This document shows, one piece after another, positions 23,409-32,816 of a DNA stretch of 64,000 nt. The position numbers were made by a program, and so were the translations under genes. Every line of letters begins with the position of its first letter. The stretch's first letter is position 1. The DNA comes from JAFLTL01 sp964389525 (GTDB lineage: Bacteria > Bacteroidota > Bacteroidia > Bacteroidales > Muribaculaceae), in assembly GCA_964389525.1 (NCBI GenBank), contig CAYMEX010000008.1, forward strand, positions 49,116 to 113,115, read 5' to 3'. The notes under the pieces are model-generated. The model was given only the letters and a program-made list of their open reading frames with translations, did no database searches and was not told the origin of the DNA.

Positions 23409-25252
23409 TTTGTTTTTTCCAGACTGTTTATCGCATTTTCAGCCATCGCAAGTACTTCGCGGCGGGCCTCGACAGAAGTCGACGACGGAGTATAACGTGC
23501 CATCTCACATTCATCAAGCACTTTGACGACCTGCTCGATTGTATCGTTTGCGACATTGTTGGACGACAGACTTGCCGAAACATTCTGTCGTGTAAGTTGC
23601 GAAGAAGGAATGCGGAATCGGTCACCGATATATCCCCACATCGCCTTGAGAACCTCCTCATAGAAGCGATCGGCAGACTTCGTGTCATCGCTGTCCATGA
23701 ACGATCTTGCCAGACGCAGTCGTTTTTTGCCGACTTTTCCGACCTTGGCAAGCTTGCGACCGACAACATCGGCATTGCGCACCGCCATTTTTCTCGTATA
23801 GATTATAGCGCCGGCAAACGCAACGACGAAAATAATCCATATAATCCAGTAACCTGCACTGTACACATAAAGACTGTGCGACACTTCCATGTCATGGATG
23901 CCCTGCTTTATATGCAGAATATCCGTCATTGAAGCATTGATGTCTTTCTGCTCGACCTGAGTCGTGCTTACAGTCGTGCCTACCCCCTTGGCAACCTTGA
24001 TATTTCTCTCAGCAATAGGGAGTGTGACGTATTCTTTTTTATCAGGATCAAAGTAAACAAAATCGATTGGAGGTATCGTATAGTCACCCGGAGTCTGGGG
24101 GACAAACGTGTATTCCACCGTAAGCTTACCTCTGACATTGTTTCCTACAACATTGGCATCGATGTCAGTGCGAGGAGAATATTGCTCGAAATCAGCCGGA
24201 AAATCGACCTCCGGGGCTTTGACATATCTGATATTGCCGGTGCCGGAAATAGTGATCGTCATTGTAGCGGCCTCATTTGTACGAAGCGCGTCGCTGCTTA
24301 GACGGCTGTCGAGCGTGAACTGCCCCACTGCACCGGTGAATCCCTCGGGCTGAGGTGACGGAAGAGGCTTTACATTTACAGTAAGATCTCCCGGAGCAAC
24401 ATGTATTTCTTTTTCGACAGGCACATTTGTAGCGAAGAAGCCACCGCTAACACGCTCATATTGCACTACCGATATGTCGTATTTACCGGAATTGAATGCA
24501 AGCTGCCCCGATTTCTGCGGGAAAACAAGAACTTTTTTGAGCACTGCGGTCATGTAATTCTGACCGTTATAGTGCTCTATCTCGTTCAGCGACGGCTGCA
24601 CGGCTATCTCATCGATAAGACAGCCGTCAAAGTTGGGCTGAGACACCGACAAAAAACTTCCGATCTGATACTTGGTATACAGTTTGATGACGCACTCAAT
24701 CGGCTCCTCTTCATAAACAGTGGTACGCGAAGGTATTATACGTACAAACACATCGTCTTTCCCGACCGGTTTATCTGAGGTATGTGTCGACGCATCATCC
24801 ACTCTGACTCCACCCTGGCCTCCGCTACCCTGCGCGTTGCTATCGGCCGGAATAACTTTAAATGTCAGAGGCTCCGTTTTGTAAGTCTTGCCGTCAACCT
24901 GAATCGATGCCGAGGGTATTGTATACTCTCCGGCCGCTCCGGCTTTATAGACAAATGAATAGTCGACCGTCTTTTGTGACGATGTGCGGCCATTGACAAT
25001 CTGATATGACTGCTGAGTCGAAGTCGACGGACCATACAGAAAAGAGCATCCGTTTATTTCAGATACTTTCAATCCATTACCCTGTGCATTTTCAAGGCGG
25101 AATGTCACATTGAACTTATTGCCTTCGATCACATTGCGGGGCGGCAGCACTTTGAAAGTCACATCGGCCCATACATGCAACGACGCAAAAGCTATCAGCA
25201 GCAGAGCGGCAAATATTCGATTCAGTTCCTTAGCTGATTTCATATCCTTCAT
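23405..25252 (-). CDS. batD: BatD family protein (oxygen tolerance)
   Basis: A BatD protein of about 615 residues with a signal peptide (LNRIFAALLLIAFASLHVWA), then repeated beta-rich domains typical of BatD (RNVIEGNKFNVTFRLENAQG; GKDDVFVRIIPSRTTVYEEE; LTVNVKPLPSPQPEGFTGAV), one TM helix near residue 470 (YWIIWIIFVVAFAGAIIYT) and a cytoplasmic C-terminal helical part. The ATG at 25252 (MKDMKSAKELNR) is preferred over the TTG at 25270, which overlaps batC; a further ATG lies at 25243. Probably anchors the Bat complex in the inner membrane with a large periplasmic portion. Confidence 0.9.
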   Translation of the reverse strand: MKDMKSAKELNRIFAALLLIAFASLHVWADVTFKVLPPRNVIEGNKFNVTFRLENAQGNGLKVSEINGCSFLYGPSTSTQQSYQIVNGRTSSQKTVDYSFVYKAGAAGEYTIPSASIQVDGKTYKTEPLTFKVIPADSNAQGSGGQGGVRVDDASTHTSDKPVGKDDVFVRIIPSRTTVYEEEPIECVIKLYTKYQIGSFLSVSQPNFDGCLIDEIAVQPSLNEIEHYNGQNYMTAVLKKVLVFPQKSGQLAFNSGKYDISVVQYERVSGGFFATNVPVEKEIHVAPGDLTVNVKPLPSPQPEGFTGAVGQFTLDSRLSSDALRTNEAATMTITISGTGNIRYVKAPEVDFPADFEQYSPRTDIDANVVGNNVRGKLTVEYTFVPQTPGDYTIPPIDFVYFDPDKKEYVTLPIAERNIKVAKGVGTTVSTTQVEQKDINASMTDILHIKQGIHDMEVSHSLYVYSAGYWIIWIIFVVAFAGAIIYTRKMAVRNADVVGRKLAKVGKVGKKRLRLARSFMDSDDTKSADRFYEEVLKAMWGYIGDRFRIPSSQLTRQNVSASLSSNNVANDTIEQVVKVLDECEMARYTPSSTSVEARREVLAMAENAINSLEKTK

Positions 25253-25263
25253 ATTGAACGCTA

Positions 25264-26115
25264 TCACCAAGGTTTATCAGTCTTTTTCTTTGAAGCATTT
25301 TTCTGCTCTTCCTGTGCACGGCGTGCCTCGATCTTCCGACGTGTGGCATTTTCCTCATTCTCCATCGCTTTCAGAATCTGCTCTGCATTTCTGTCACTTA
25401 TGCCGTTTCGGTCATCCTGACGTTCTTCATTCTGATCCTCATTCTGGCTTTGGTTCTGATTTTGCTGCTGATCCTGGTTTTGATCTTGATTCTGGTCCTG
25501 GTTCTGCTGATCCTGATTCTGATCTTTATTCTGATCCTGCTGCTGTTGATCCTGATTCTGGTCCTGGTTCTGCTGATCCTGATTCTGATCATTCTGATCC
25601 TGGTTCTGCTGTTCCTCAAGTTTCAGCTGGGCCAGACGCAGATTCTCACGTGCCTTGTCATTATCCGGATTCTTGCGCAATGCACGTTTATACATATCGA
25701 TACTCTTGTCATACTGCTCTTGGTTGAAAGCGATATTTCCAAGATTATACAGCGAGTTTTCAGCCAGCTTTGCATCGGCAGCATTTGCAGCAAGATCTCC
25801 AAACAGTTTCTGAGCCTCTACCGCAGGGTTATTGGAGCCGTCTTCTTCTCCGGCAGCAAGTGAAGCCTGCCTTATCAGTGCCGACGCAAGGTTGAACATC
25901 GCGACTTCCGATGCCTCATTCTCCTGCAACGCCTTCCGATAGGCAACCTCAGCTTCCGGATAACGTTTCTCGTTATATAGTTTGTTTCCCTCTCTTATAA
26001 ATCCACGCTCCCGTTTCCCCGATGAGGCAGACTGCTGTCCCCATGCAGCAGGGACAGAGACCGCCATACCGACGATAATCAGAAGAGCTATTCCAAGTAT
26101 TCTGCGCATAATCAA
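25264..26115 (-). CDS. batC: BatC-like TPR protein with a Q/N/D-rich repeat
   Basis: A 283-residue exported protein (signal peptide 1-26 ending AAWG) with TPRs over residues about 38-165 (NSLYNLGNIAFNQEQYDKSI, then DMYKRALRKNPDNDKARENL). Then comes a striking 70-residue stretch (168-237) of almost only Q, N and D. The C-terminus is basic and charged. Its start overlaps the end of batB by 4 bp. The low-complexity segment is encoded by a repetitive DNA tract and could vary in length between strains. A scaffold role in the Bat complex is inferred. Confidence 0.85.
   Translation of the reverse strand: MIMRRILGIALLIIVGMAVSVPAAWGQQSASSGKRERGFIREGNKLYNEKRYPEAEVAYRKALQENEASEVAMFNLASALIRQASLAAGEEDGSNNPAVEAQKLFGDLAANAADAKLAENSLYNLGNIAFNQEQYDKSIDMYKRALRKNPDNDKARENLRLAQLKLEEQQNQDQNDQNQDQQNQDQNQDQQQQDQNKDQNQDQQNQDQNQDQNQDQQQNQNQSQNEDQNEERQDDRNGISDRNAEQILKAMENEENATRRKIEARRAQEEQKNASKKKTDKPW
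25405..25614 (-). repeat. Low-complexity repetitive DNA encoding the Q/N/D tract of BatC
   Basis: On the plus strand this reads as irregular repeats of CTGATTCTG, CTGATCCTG and CTGGTTCTG units, encoding CAG, AAC, GAT and AAT codons. The pattern favours slippage and recombination, so the tract length may be unstable. Six-frame reading here also gives long spurious hydrophobic frames. Confidence 0.75.
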
Positions 26116-27152
26116 TTCTCCTTTGTAAAGAAATTGATCCTTTTAAGCCAGCTAATTTTCCGGTCAAGGACAAATATATCGATCACTAAGAAAACGAGTG
26201 CAATCCATCCGAATATCGGGAATTGCTCGGCACTTGCCTTATAGGTAACATGTGTCAGCTCCGACTTCTGTAGATTGTCGAGTTGTGAAGTAAGCTCACT
26301 GAGAGCCGACGAAGATGCGCCGCTGATATACACACCGTCTCCGGCAGCAGCAATCTCCTTGGCCATACTCTCGTTAAGAGCAGTCGTGACGACCTGCCCG
26401 TTGTAATCTTTAAGGAACTCCCCTTTTGACTGGTTAAGTGGTATCGGGGCTCCTTTGGTCGATCCTATGCCAATCACATCGACTTGCACGCCCCGCTCCT
26501 TTGCCTGCTGCGCCATCTCGATCGCGTTACCCTCATGGTTCTCACCGTCAGTGATAACTATTATCGCTTTCCCGGCATCCGGATCAGGAGTAAACGCATT
26601 CAGCGCCATACCTATTGCAGTGCCTATCGCTGTACCCTGCGAGGGCACCATGTCAGTGGTAATGTCGTTCAGATACATTTTCGCCGACACGAAGTCTGTT
26701 GTGATCGGAAGCTGGGTATAAGCCTCTCCGGCAAAAACCACAAGACCGACTTTATCATTACCAAGTCTGTCTATCAGACGTGAAAGTATGTATTTGGCAC
26801 GTTCAAGTCGCGAGATGCCCGACGGATCATCGCTCGACGAAGCAAGCATAGAGCGCGACACATCCATCGCGATCATCACTTCTATTCCCTCCGAACGCTC
26901 AGTCTCCTCTTTCTCTCCGAAACGCGGACGTGCGACTGCAATTATAAGCGCCGCCAGCGCGATAAGCTGCAGAGTGAGTCTTATCCAAGGTTTATAAGGA
27001 GAGGCATCGGGCATCAATGGTGCCAAAGTAGACAGCCTGCCATATTTCTCAAGTTTCCGTCGGCGCGCCGCGCGTGCAAGCAGAAACAACCCTACCATTA
27101 CCGGCAGAAGCAGTAACAGATATAGGAGTTCGGGATGTGCAAAACTAAACAT
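26112..27152 (-). CDS. batB: BatB: membrane-anchored von Willebrand factor A protein
   Basis: A 346-residue protein with an N-terminal TM (LLYLLLLLPVMVGLFLLARA), a second hydrophobic segment (LTLQLIALAALIIAVARPRF), a vWA domain with the MIDAS motif DVSRS (residues about 95-99) and TDGEN, and a C-terminal TM (WIALVFLVIDIFVLDRKI). It lies 10 bp after batA and overlaps batC by 4 bp. BatA and BatB are thought to interact through metal-dependent vWA contacts. Confidence 0.93.
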   Translation of the reverse strand: MFSFAHPELLYLLLLLPVMVGLFLLARAARRRKLEKYGRLSTLAPLMPDASPYKPWIRLTLQLIALAALIIAVARPRFGEKEETERSEGIEVMIAMDVSRSMLASSSDDPSGISRLERAKYILSRLIDRLGNDKVGLVVFAGEAYTQLPITTDFVSAKMYLNDITTDMVPSQGTAIGTAIGMALNAFTPDPDAGKAIIVITDGENHEGNAIEMAQQAKERGVQVDVIGIGSTKGAPIPLNQSKGEFLKDYNGQVVTTALNESMAKEIAAAGDGVYISGASSSALSELTSQLDNLQKSELTHVTYKASAEQFPIFGWIALVFLVIDIFVLDRKISWLKRINFFTKEN

Positions 27153-27162
27153 CGTATCTGGC

Positions 27163-28152
27163 TTAAGGAATGTATCGGAGCACCGTCTTTCTCATTATCA
27201 TCTCAAGGGTCAGCAGACCGAGAGCGACCAGCGCCCAAATCATATAGTTGTCCTCTGTGTGACTGAAGTGTTTGATATCCATTTCGGTCTTTTCAAGGCT
27301 GTCGATTTCGTCAAACACATCCTTTAGCACACTGTTGTCGGTGGCACGGAAATACTTTCCGCCTGTCGTGGAAGCGATCTCTTTAAGAGTAGCCTCATCG
27401 ATCACCACCGGCGTACTTACATATTCAATACGGCCAAACATATTCTGCATCGGATATGGAGCATTGCCATTCTTGCCGACACCGATAGTGTAGACCTTTA
27501 TACCGAGTTTCTTTGCAATTTCAGCCGCTGTCAGTGGAGCGACATTGCCGGTATTGTTTGATCCGTCGGTCAGCAATATGATACTTTTACTTTTGGCCTT
27601 TCCGTCTTTAATGCGGTTGATGGCGGTTGCGAGTCCGTCACCTATAGCTGTGCCGTCTTCGAGCATACCCATTTCAATTGACGAAATGTAGTTGGTCAGC
27701 GCGGCACGGTCGGTTGTCATAGGCATGCCTGTAAAACTCTCGGCCGCAAAAATCACAAGTCCCATATTGTCGGCATCACGTCCGGCCACAAATTTGTTCG
27801 CCACATCTTTTGCAGCTTCGAGGCGGTCGGGTTTGAAGTCGCGTGCCAGCATCGACGACGATATGTCAAGTGCCAGTATGATATCCGTTCCTTCGGTCTG
27901 CGACGTACGCCAGCTGTCGCGCGTCTGCGGACGTGCCAGCATCACTATGACGCATGCAATGGCAAGTATCCGTAAAAGAAACAGCCCATGCAGCATCATG
28001 GCGCGTAATGGCATACGCTTTCCCTTGAACGGGAGCGTGCTGCTGACCGAGATCGATGGGTAGGCATTACGCCGTTTCACCACATACCACCCGATAAGCG
28101 GTATCAATATTGTCAGTAGCCACAACAGGCCTGGATGAGCAAACTGTATCAT
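27163..28152 (-). CDS. batA: BatA: membrane-anchored von Willebrand factor A protein
   Basis: A 329-residue vWA protein with N-terminal hydrophobic helices (LLWLLTILIPLIGWYVV; GLFLLRILAIACVIVMLARP), MIDAS DISSS around residue 95, LLTDGSNNTGN, the YTIGVGKNGNAPY block typical of BatA, and a C-terminal TM (MIWALVALGLLTLEMIM). It overlaps the preceding gene by 4 bp and is followed by batB. Confidence 0.93.
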   Translation of the reverse strand: MIQFAHPGLLWLLTILIPLIGWYVVKRRNAYPSISVSSTLPFKGKRMPLRAMMLHGLFLLRILAIACVIVMLARPQTRDSWRTSQTEGTDIILALDISSSMLARDFKPDRLEAAKDVANKFVAGRDADNMGLVIFAAESFTGMPMTTDRAALTNYISSIEMGMLEDGTAIGDGLATAINRIKDGKAKSKSIILLTDGSNNTGNVAPLTAAEIAKKLGIKVYTIGVGKNGNAPYPMQNMFGRIEYVSTPVVIDEATLKEIASTTGGKYFRATDNSVLKDVFDEIDSLEKTEMDIKHFSHTEDNYMIWALVALGLLTLEMIMRKTVLRYIP

Positions 28153-29177
28153 GACTTTTCCTCCTCATTATGAAACTCTTTATCCTCTGTATTGTCCTTG
28201 TCGGATGAGGTCTCGTCAACAGGCTCCGGCTTGGGTTTTGTCTCTTCTACAAACTGATATGCACGGTTCCACGCAACCACGTTGTCATCGGGCATCGGGC
28301 GCATTTTGGCGAACTTCACAAAGTCGGCCATCTCAAGCACACGCTGCATCATGACTTTATGCTCACGTGTATCAGGCTGTTTCTCAAGAGCACGCAATAT
28401 CTGTGAAGAAGTCATCTCCATAGCATTGATACAGAACCGGCCGTCGAGATACCTGCGGAGTATGTCGGTAAGGCGCGTATAGTATTCTTTCTCTCTGCCA
28501 CTTTCGCAAAGATGCTCATCTTTAAGCTTTTCAAGACCCGACATTGCAGCGTCATATGGCGATACAGGCTTCGGCTTCTGTACAAGCGGTATGGAAACTT
28601 TCTTCTTCATGACAAGCCATGTCCATACTCCGCCGCCGATAATCAGCAGACAGACAAGAATCCATCCCCAATAATCTATGATGAAATCAGGGAGCCAGTC
28701 ATACCATCTCCAGCCACCGTTGGCGACGTCGGCCATGCTGTGGATCGTCGTAAGCGAATCGACATCGGCAGGCAGAACCTTCAATGTGACCTGATTGGAA
28801 TATACCGTATCACCGCCATCTGTAACATAAGCAATCGGGGGCAGACGATACAGCCCGGAGTCAAATGACTGGAGCGTTATCATCCGTCTTATTTCCTCAA
28901 GCTGATCAGCCGATCCGGCACTGATAGTGTCATCGGCTCCTGCATTCGCGATCTCGACATTAGTCATAATCGTGTCGGCCGGAAGCATAAGCATTCCCTG
29001 CGTCCCCTTGGGCTGAAGTATCTCCACATGCAGAGGAGTCGTCCGCCCCATCAGAAGGACCGCAGAGTCAAGCTCGACCTTGACACTCACATTCTGACCT
29101 TTAAGGCTCACAAATGAGAGACTCATCGCAGCGGAAAGCCCGGCTGTCAATATATGTCGAAACACTTTTAATGACAT
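28149..29177 (-). CDS. Bat-operon membrane protein (BatD-like N-terminus, one TM)
   Basis: A 342-residue protein with a signal peptide (ILTAGLSAAMSLSFVSLKG), a periplasmic beta-rich portion resembling the repeated domain of BatD (VKVELDSAVLLMGRTTPLHV), a TM helix (IIDYWGWILVCLLIIGGGVW, then TWLV), and a cytoplasmic helical part (YYTRLTDILRRYLDGRFCIN). The C-terminal tail is highly acidic. It sits between the DUF58 gene and batA, its usual position in Bacteroidales bat operons. No enzymatic motif is visible; likely part of the complex. Confidence 0.8.
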   Translation of the reverse strand: MSLKVFRHILTAGLSAAMSLSFVSLKGQNVSVKVELDSAVLLMGRTTPLHVEILQPKGTQGMLMLPADTIMTNVEIANAGADDTISAGSADQLEEIRRMITLQSFDSGLYRLPPIAYVTDGGDTVYSNQVTLKVLPADVDSLTTIHSMADVANGGWRWYDWLPDFIIDYWGWILVCLLIIGGGVWTWLVMKKKVSIPLVQKPKPVSPYDAAMSGLEKLKDEHLCESGREKEYYTRLTDILRRYLDGRFCINAMEMTSSQILRALEKQPDTREHKVMMQRVLEMADFVKFAKMRPMPDDNVVAWNRAYQFVEETKPKPEPVDETSSDKDNTEDKEFHNEEEKS

Positions 29178-29205
29178 TGTGTGTGATCTGTATTATATTT
29201 ATACT

Positions 29206-30084
29206 TCATCTTCCGACTCCACGACGCTTAAACAGCCCCATCAGCGACTTCACATAATCCTCGTCTGTCGAGATCGACGCCACATCTACACCGTTGCGGT
29301 TGAGGATCTCCATCATGCGGTTCTGCCGGTCATACCACCATTTGTTATATGTCCGGCGGGTAGCGCCGTCCGAGGTGTCTATCCAGCAGTCGTTTCCACG
29401 TTCGAGATCGGTAATCCTCATCAATCCCACATCGGGCAGCTGCGAATCACGCTTGTCGTAAACCTGAACAGCGATCATGTCATGCTTTCCGGATGCTATG
29501 GTAAGCGGTCGCGCAAAATCATGATCGTCAATAAAATCAGAAATCAGAACTGTCGTACAGCGTTTTTTCAGAGCATCGGCAAAGAATGTCAGTGCCGCAG
29601 CAATATCTGTCCCCTTACTTTCAGGGGTAAAATCAAGCAACTGGCTTATGATAAACAGAATATGCTTTCTGCCCTTCTTCGGCGGAATGAACTTCTCTAT
29701 TCTGTCGGAGAAAAATATCACACCGACTTTATCGTTGTTGTGAATAGCGGAAAAAGCGATCGTAGCGGAAATCTCCGCAATCATTTCCCGTTTTTCCATG
29801 CCGACAGCACCGAAAAGACGACTTGCCGAGACATCTACAAGAAGCATTACCGTGAGCTCGCGTTCCTCCTCGTAGACCTTTACATATGGACGGTTGTGGC
29901 GGGCTGTCACATTCCAGTCTATGTCTCTTATGTCATCGCCATATTGATATTCTCTGACCTCAGAGAATGTCATGCCACGTCCTTTGAAGGCCGAATGATA
30001 TTCTCCCGCAAACACGTTGTTTGAAAGTCCGCGGGTCTTTATTTCAATCTTCCTGACCTTCTTTATTAATTCTTTGGCATCCAT
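29206..30084 (-). CDS. DUF58 domain protein (vWA-like), bat operon
   Basis: A 292-residue soluble protein of the DUF58 family, the regular companion of MoxR ATPases. Diagnostic block: FSEVREYQYGDDIRDIDWNV, then TARHNRPYVKVYEEERELTV. A vWA-type MIDAS is seen in LLVDVSASRLFG. It lies 85 bp after moxR and 28 bp before the next gene. Expected to work with MoxR in metal-dependent assembly or activation of a target complex; exact target unknown. Confidence 0.92.
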   Translation of the reverse strand: MDAKELIKKVRKIEIKTRGLSNNVFAGEYHSAFKGRGMTFSEVREYQYGDDIRDIDWNVTARHNRPYVKVYEEERELTVMLLVDVSASRLFGAVGMEKREMIAEISATIAFSAIHNNDKVGVIFFSDRIEKFIPPKKGRKHILFIISQLLDFTPESKGTDIAAALTFFADALKKRCTTVLISDFIDDHDFARPLTIASGKHDMIAVQVYDKRDSQLPDVGLMRITDLERGNDCWIDTSDGATRRTYNKWWYDRQNRMMEILNRNGVDVASISTDEDYVKSLMGLFKRRGVGR

Positions 30085-30169
30085 ATACAGGGAAAAGATT
30101 ATCTCTTTGACCTCTCGGCAGAGAGGTCAACTCCGGTTTTCATCTTTGTGCGGTATGTGCTACTCAGGA

Positions 30170-31165
30170 TCAAGGCACCTCAACTTTGTCGAGGATTTCA
30201 GATATTACCTCATCCGATGTAATATTGTTTGCTTCAGCCTCATAAGTAAGACCGATACGGTGGCGAAGCACGTCGTGACACACTGCTCTGACATCTTCGG
30301 GTATTACATATCCGCGCTGACGCAGGAATGCGTATGCTTTCGCTGCCTTGGCAAGCGATATCGACGCACGAGGCGAAGCTCCGAACGATATGATCGAGCT
30401 AAGATCTGCCAGTCCGTAATCCGACGGGAAACGTGTCGCAAACACGATATCGACAATATATCGTTCGATCTTCTCGTCGATATAAATCATCTCAACGATC
30501 TTCTGTGCCGAGATAACTTCCTCAGGCTTCAGAAGCGGCATGATGCGCTTCTTTTCATTACTGAGATTCTGGCGAACAATGAGTTTTTCCTCTTCTTTTG
30601 AAGGATATCCAATAACGACCTTGAGAAGGAAACGGTCGACCTGAGCCTCAGGCAGCGGATATGTACCTTCCTGCTCAATAGGGTTCTGGGTCGCCATCAC
30701 AAGGAAAGGCTCATCAAGACCGAATGTCTGGTCGCCGATTGTCACCTGACGCTCCTGCATAGCCTCGAGCAGTGCGCTCTGAACTTTGGCCGGAGCACGG
30801 TTTATCTCATCAGCCAGTACAAAGTTTGCAAATACCGGGCCTTTCTTGACCTGAAATGTCTCATTCTTTATGCTGTAGACCATTGTACCGATCACATCGG
30901 CCGGCAGCAAATCGGGAGTAAACTGTATACGGCTGTATTTTGCATCAATAAGCTGCGCAAGAGTCTTGATCGCCAATGTTTTGGCAAGACCAGGCACACC
31001 CTCGAGGAGTACATGGCCATTGGAAAGCAATGCAATGAGAAGAGACTCTACAAGATGCTTCTGCCCCACGATGGTCTGATCCATGCCGCGGGTGATAAGA
31101 TTCACAAAATCACTTTTTGAAGCCACGATATCGTTGAGCTCCCTGATATTTACCGATTCACCCAT
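30170..31165 (-). CDS. moxR: MoxR family AAA+ ATPase
   Basis: A 331-residue MoxR ATPase. Walker A is GVPGLAKT (residues about 56-63), Walker B is LADEINRAP (around 118), followed by VQSALLEAMQERQVTIGDQT and sensor regions (VMATQNPIEQEGTYPLPEAQ, then VDRF). It is first gene of the operon moxR-DUF58-(TM protein)-batA-batB-batC-batD-batE. MoxR proteins act as chaperone-like ATPases for vWA proteins. A TATTTTTG box is present on the minus strand at 31244-31251, without a convincing -33. Confidence 0.95.
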   Translation of the reverse strand: MGESVNIRELNDIVASKSDFVNLITRGMDQTIVGQKHLVESLLIALLSNGHVLLEGVPGLAKTLAIKTLAQLIDAKYSRIQFTPDLLPADVIGTMVYSIKNETFQVKKGPVFANFVLADEINRAPAKVQSALLEAMQERQVTIGDQTFGLDEPFLVMATQNPIEQEGTYPLPEAQVDRFLLKVVIGYPSKEEEKLIVRQNLSNEKKRIMPLLKPEEVISAQKIVEMIYIDEKIERYIVDIVFATRFPSDYGLADLSSIISFGASPRASISLAKAAKAYAFLRQRGYVIPEDVRAVCHDVLRHRIGLTYEAEANNITSDEVISEILDKVEVP

Positions 31166-31346
31166 AAGTCTGAGTTTGGTTGACGGATTATATTTTTAAT
31201 TTAACTTATTAATACAACAAATTACTCGGCCAAAAGGTCGATACAAAAATAATGAATTGAGTCCCCCGACCCTTAGTATAAGTGTTAAATTTAAGTAAAC
31301 GGTTTTAAAGAAACTTCTTTAAAGCAACACAGATTCTCACGTCGCG

Positions 31347-32537
31347 TCAGACACCGCGGCGACGGCTGTTTGCAATCTCGGTAGCCTTTGCCTTGGCTTT
31401 TTTCACTGACTCCTCAGAGCCTGCGTCAATGCCATATTTCGAGGCATCGGGAATAACGAGTACCGTACCGGTGGCAACGTTGTCAGGATCCGGAATCTTA
31501 TCCTTGTTTTCCTCGTAAATATATACCCAGAACACATATGAACCATAGTGTTTGCGGGCCATTGTAGCCAAAAAATGTCCGGCAGAAATCGTGTCGGTAA
31601 CCACCTTGCTGACATTTTCACGCACAGGCTCTGCAACATCCGACAAAGCGTCCATTTTGTCAGCGTTCACGCTCTGAGACAAAACACTATCATCGGGGGT
31701 CACGCCGACAGCGCCCCCCATCGCTGCATCATCCTCTATAATAAGTGCTTCAGTTTCATCTATATCGTCAGCTATAATATTTCTCTGTGATACCGGATAT
31801 ATATAGTCATAAAGAAGTATACCGGCGATAAAGCCGGCACAAAGTCCGATTACAAGTCCGAGAGAAAATATCCATCGGATAAGAGGATGACGTTTTCTCT
31901 CATCCTCTCCGCCGACAATCTCCACCTGAAGCGGCTTACGGTCGTCAATTCTGACGGTTGCAGGCTCGCTCTGATCAGTTTCTGTTTCAGCCAATTCGAT
32001 TTCAGACAAATCAGTGCCATCCTTCTCATCAGTCATCGGATCTTCTGCGTGGGCATCATTCTGAAGATCATCAATATCAGACTGTTCCCGACATGGCAAT
32101 GACGGCAACACTTCATCCTCTGCTTTTTCAGCCACCTCTTCCGGAAGATCCGGCATATCGACAGACGTGATTTTTTCCACGGGCTCTTCGCGTACTGAGT
32201 CGTCTAAAATCTCCACGTCAGACGATATTTCCTGAGGCATATCCACCTCATCATCAAGTTCAATCGGGTCAAAGCATGAGAACGGACGGTTGACGACACT
32301 TGCAAGGGGCAACGACGCCTCAAATCTGACACTACCGGACAGATGTTCATCTTCCGAGAAACGCCCTATCGCACGTATATCAACACTGTCTTTACTTAGC
32401 AAAGTATCTACAAGCACTTTACAGAATGCCTGCATAAACTCGCGCGACGTTTCCTCGTCAACATCAGAGAGGACAGCAATGCGTTTTACAACCTCGTTGA
32501 GGTTTACGATCTTTTCTTCATCCATTCTGTCGGCCAT
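31347..32537 (-). CDS. HU-like domain, single TM, and LysM-like domain protein
   Basis: A 396-residue protein with three parts. Residues 1-92 resemble a HU/IHF-type fold (VNLNEVVKRIAVLSDVDEET, then SREFMQAFCKVLVDTLLSKD and a GRFSEDEH segment). Residues 93-215 are an acidic linker. Residues 219-245 are a membrane helix (LIRWIFSLGLVIGLCAGFIA). Residues 318-366 look like LysM (ISAGHFLATMARKHYGSYVF; NVATGTVLVIP). This would place a DNA-binding-like domain in the cytoplasm and a peptidoglycan-binding-like domain outside. Its start overlaps the end of the small HU gene by 20 bp. Function is not known to me; a link between nucleoid and cell wall is a hypothesis. Confidence 0.75.
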   Translation of the reverse strand: MADRMDEEKIVNLNEVVKRIAVLSDVDEETSREFMQAFCKVLVDTLLSKDSVDIRAIGRFSEDEHLSGSVRFEASLPLASVVNRPFSCFDPIELDDEVDMPQEISSDVEILDDSVREEPVEKITSVDMPDLPEEVAEKAEDEVLPSLPCREQSDIDDLQNDAHAEDPMTDEKDGTDLSEIELAETETDQSEPATVRIDDRKPLQVEIVGGEDERKRHPLIRWIFSLGLVIGLCAGFIAGILLYDYIYPVSQRNIIADDIDETEALIIEDDAAMGGAVGVTPDDSVLSQSVNADKMDALSDVAEPVRENVSKVVTDTISAGHFLATMARKHYGSYVFWVYIYEENKDKIPDPDNVATGTVLVIPDASKYGIDAGSEESVKKAKAKATEIANSRRRGV

Positions 32538-32808
32538 CCTTCAACTTATTTACCAGCGATGGTGCGCATTCAAATTTCATAACAGCCTCAGGAGGGAGAA
32601 GCAGCCGCTTGCCGGTTGTACGGTCCACGACCACGGTTTCCTCTTCAAGTATAGGGTAAAAACGACCTACGCCGGGAAGCACGACTTCCCTGCCGGCTGT
32701 CGCACTTTCGGCCAGCACAGTCATAAAAGCATCTGCGAGGCGCCCCGTCTCTGCTACCGTGCGTCCGGTCGATTTTGCTATTTTGCTTAAAAACGTCTTG
32801 TTGTCCAT
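32518..32808 (-). CDS. HU family DNA-binding protein
   Basis: A 96-residue HU/IHF-type protein: MDNKTFLSKIAKSTGRTVAE, then TGRLADAFMTVLAESATAGR and VVLPGVGRFYPILEEE. It is expected to bend and compact DNA, although the beta-arm (VVDRTTGKRLLLPPEAVMKF) departs from canonical RNP. ATG 32808 gives the normal HU start; a longer frame beginning at 32889 adds 27 unlikely residues and crosses the probable promoter. It overlaps the HU-LysM gene by 20 bp, so the two are coupled. Confidence 0.85.
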   Translation of the reverse strand: MDNKTFLSKIAKSTGRTVAETGRLADAFMTVLAESATAGREVVLPGVGRFYPILEEETVVVDRTTGKRLLLPPEAVMKFECAPSLVNKLKDGRQNG

Positions 32809-32816
32809 TGCAACGA

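Noticed and set aside
25405..25614. CRISPR-like repeats
   Set aside because: The units are short, irregular and in frame with batC; there are no unique spacers and no cas genes.
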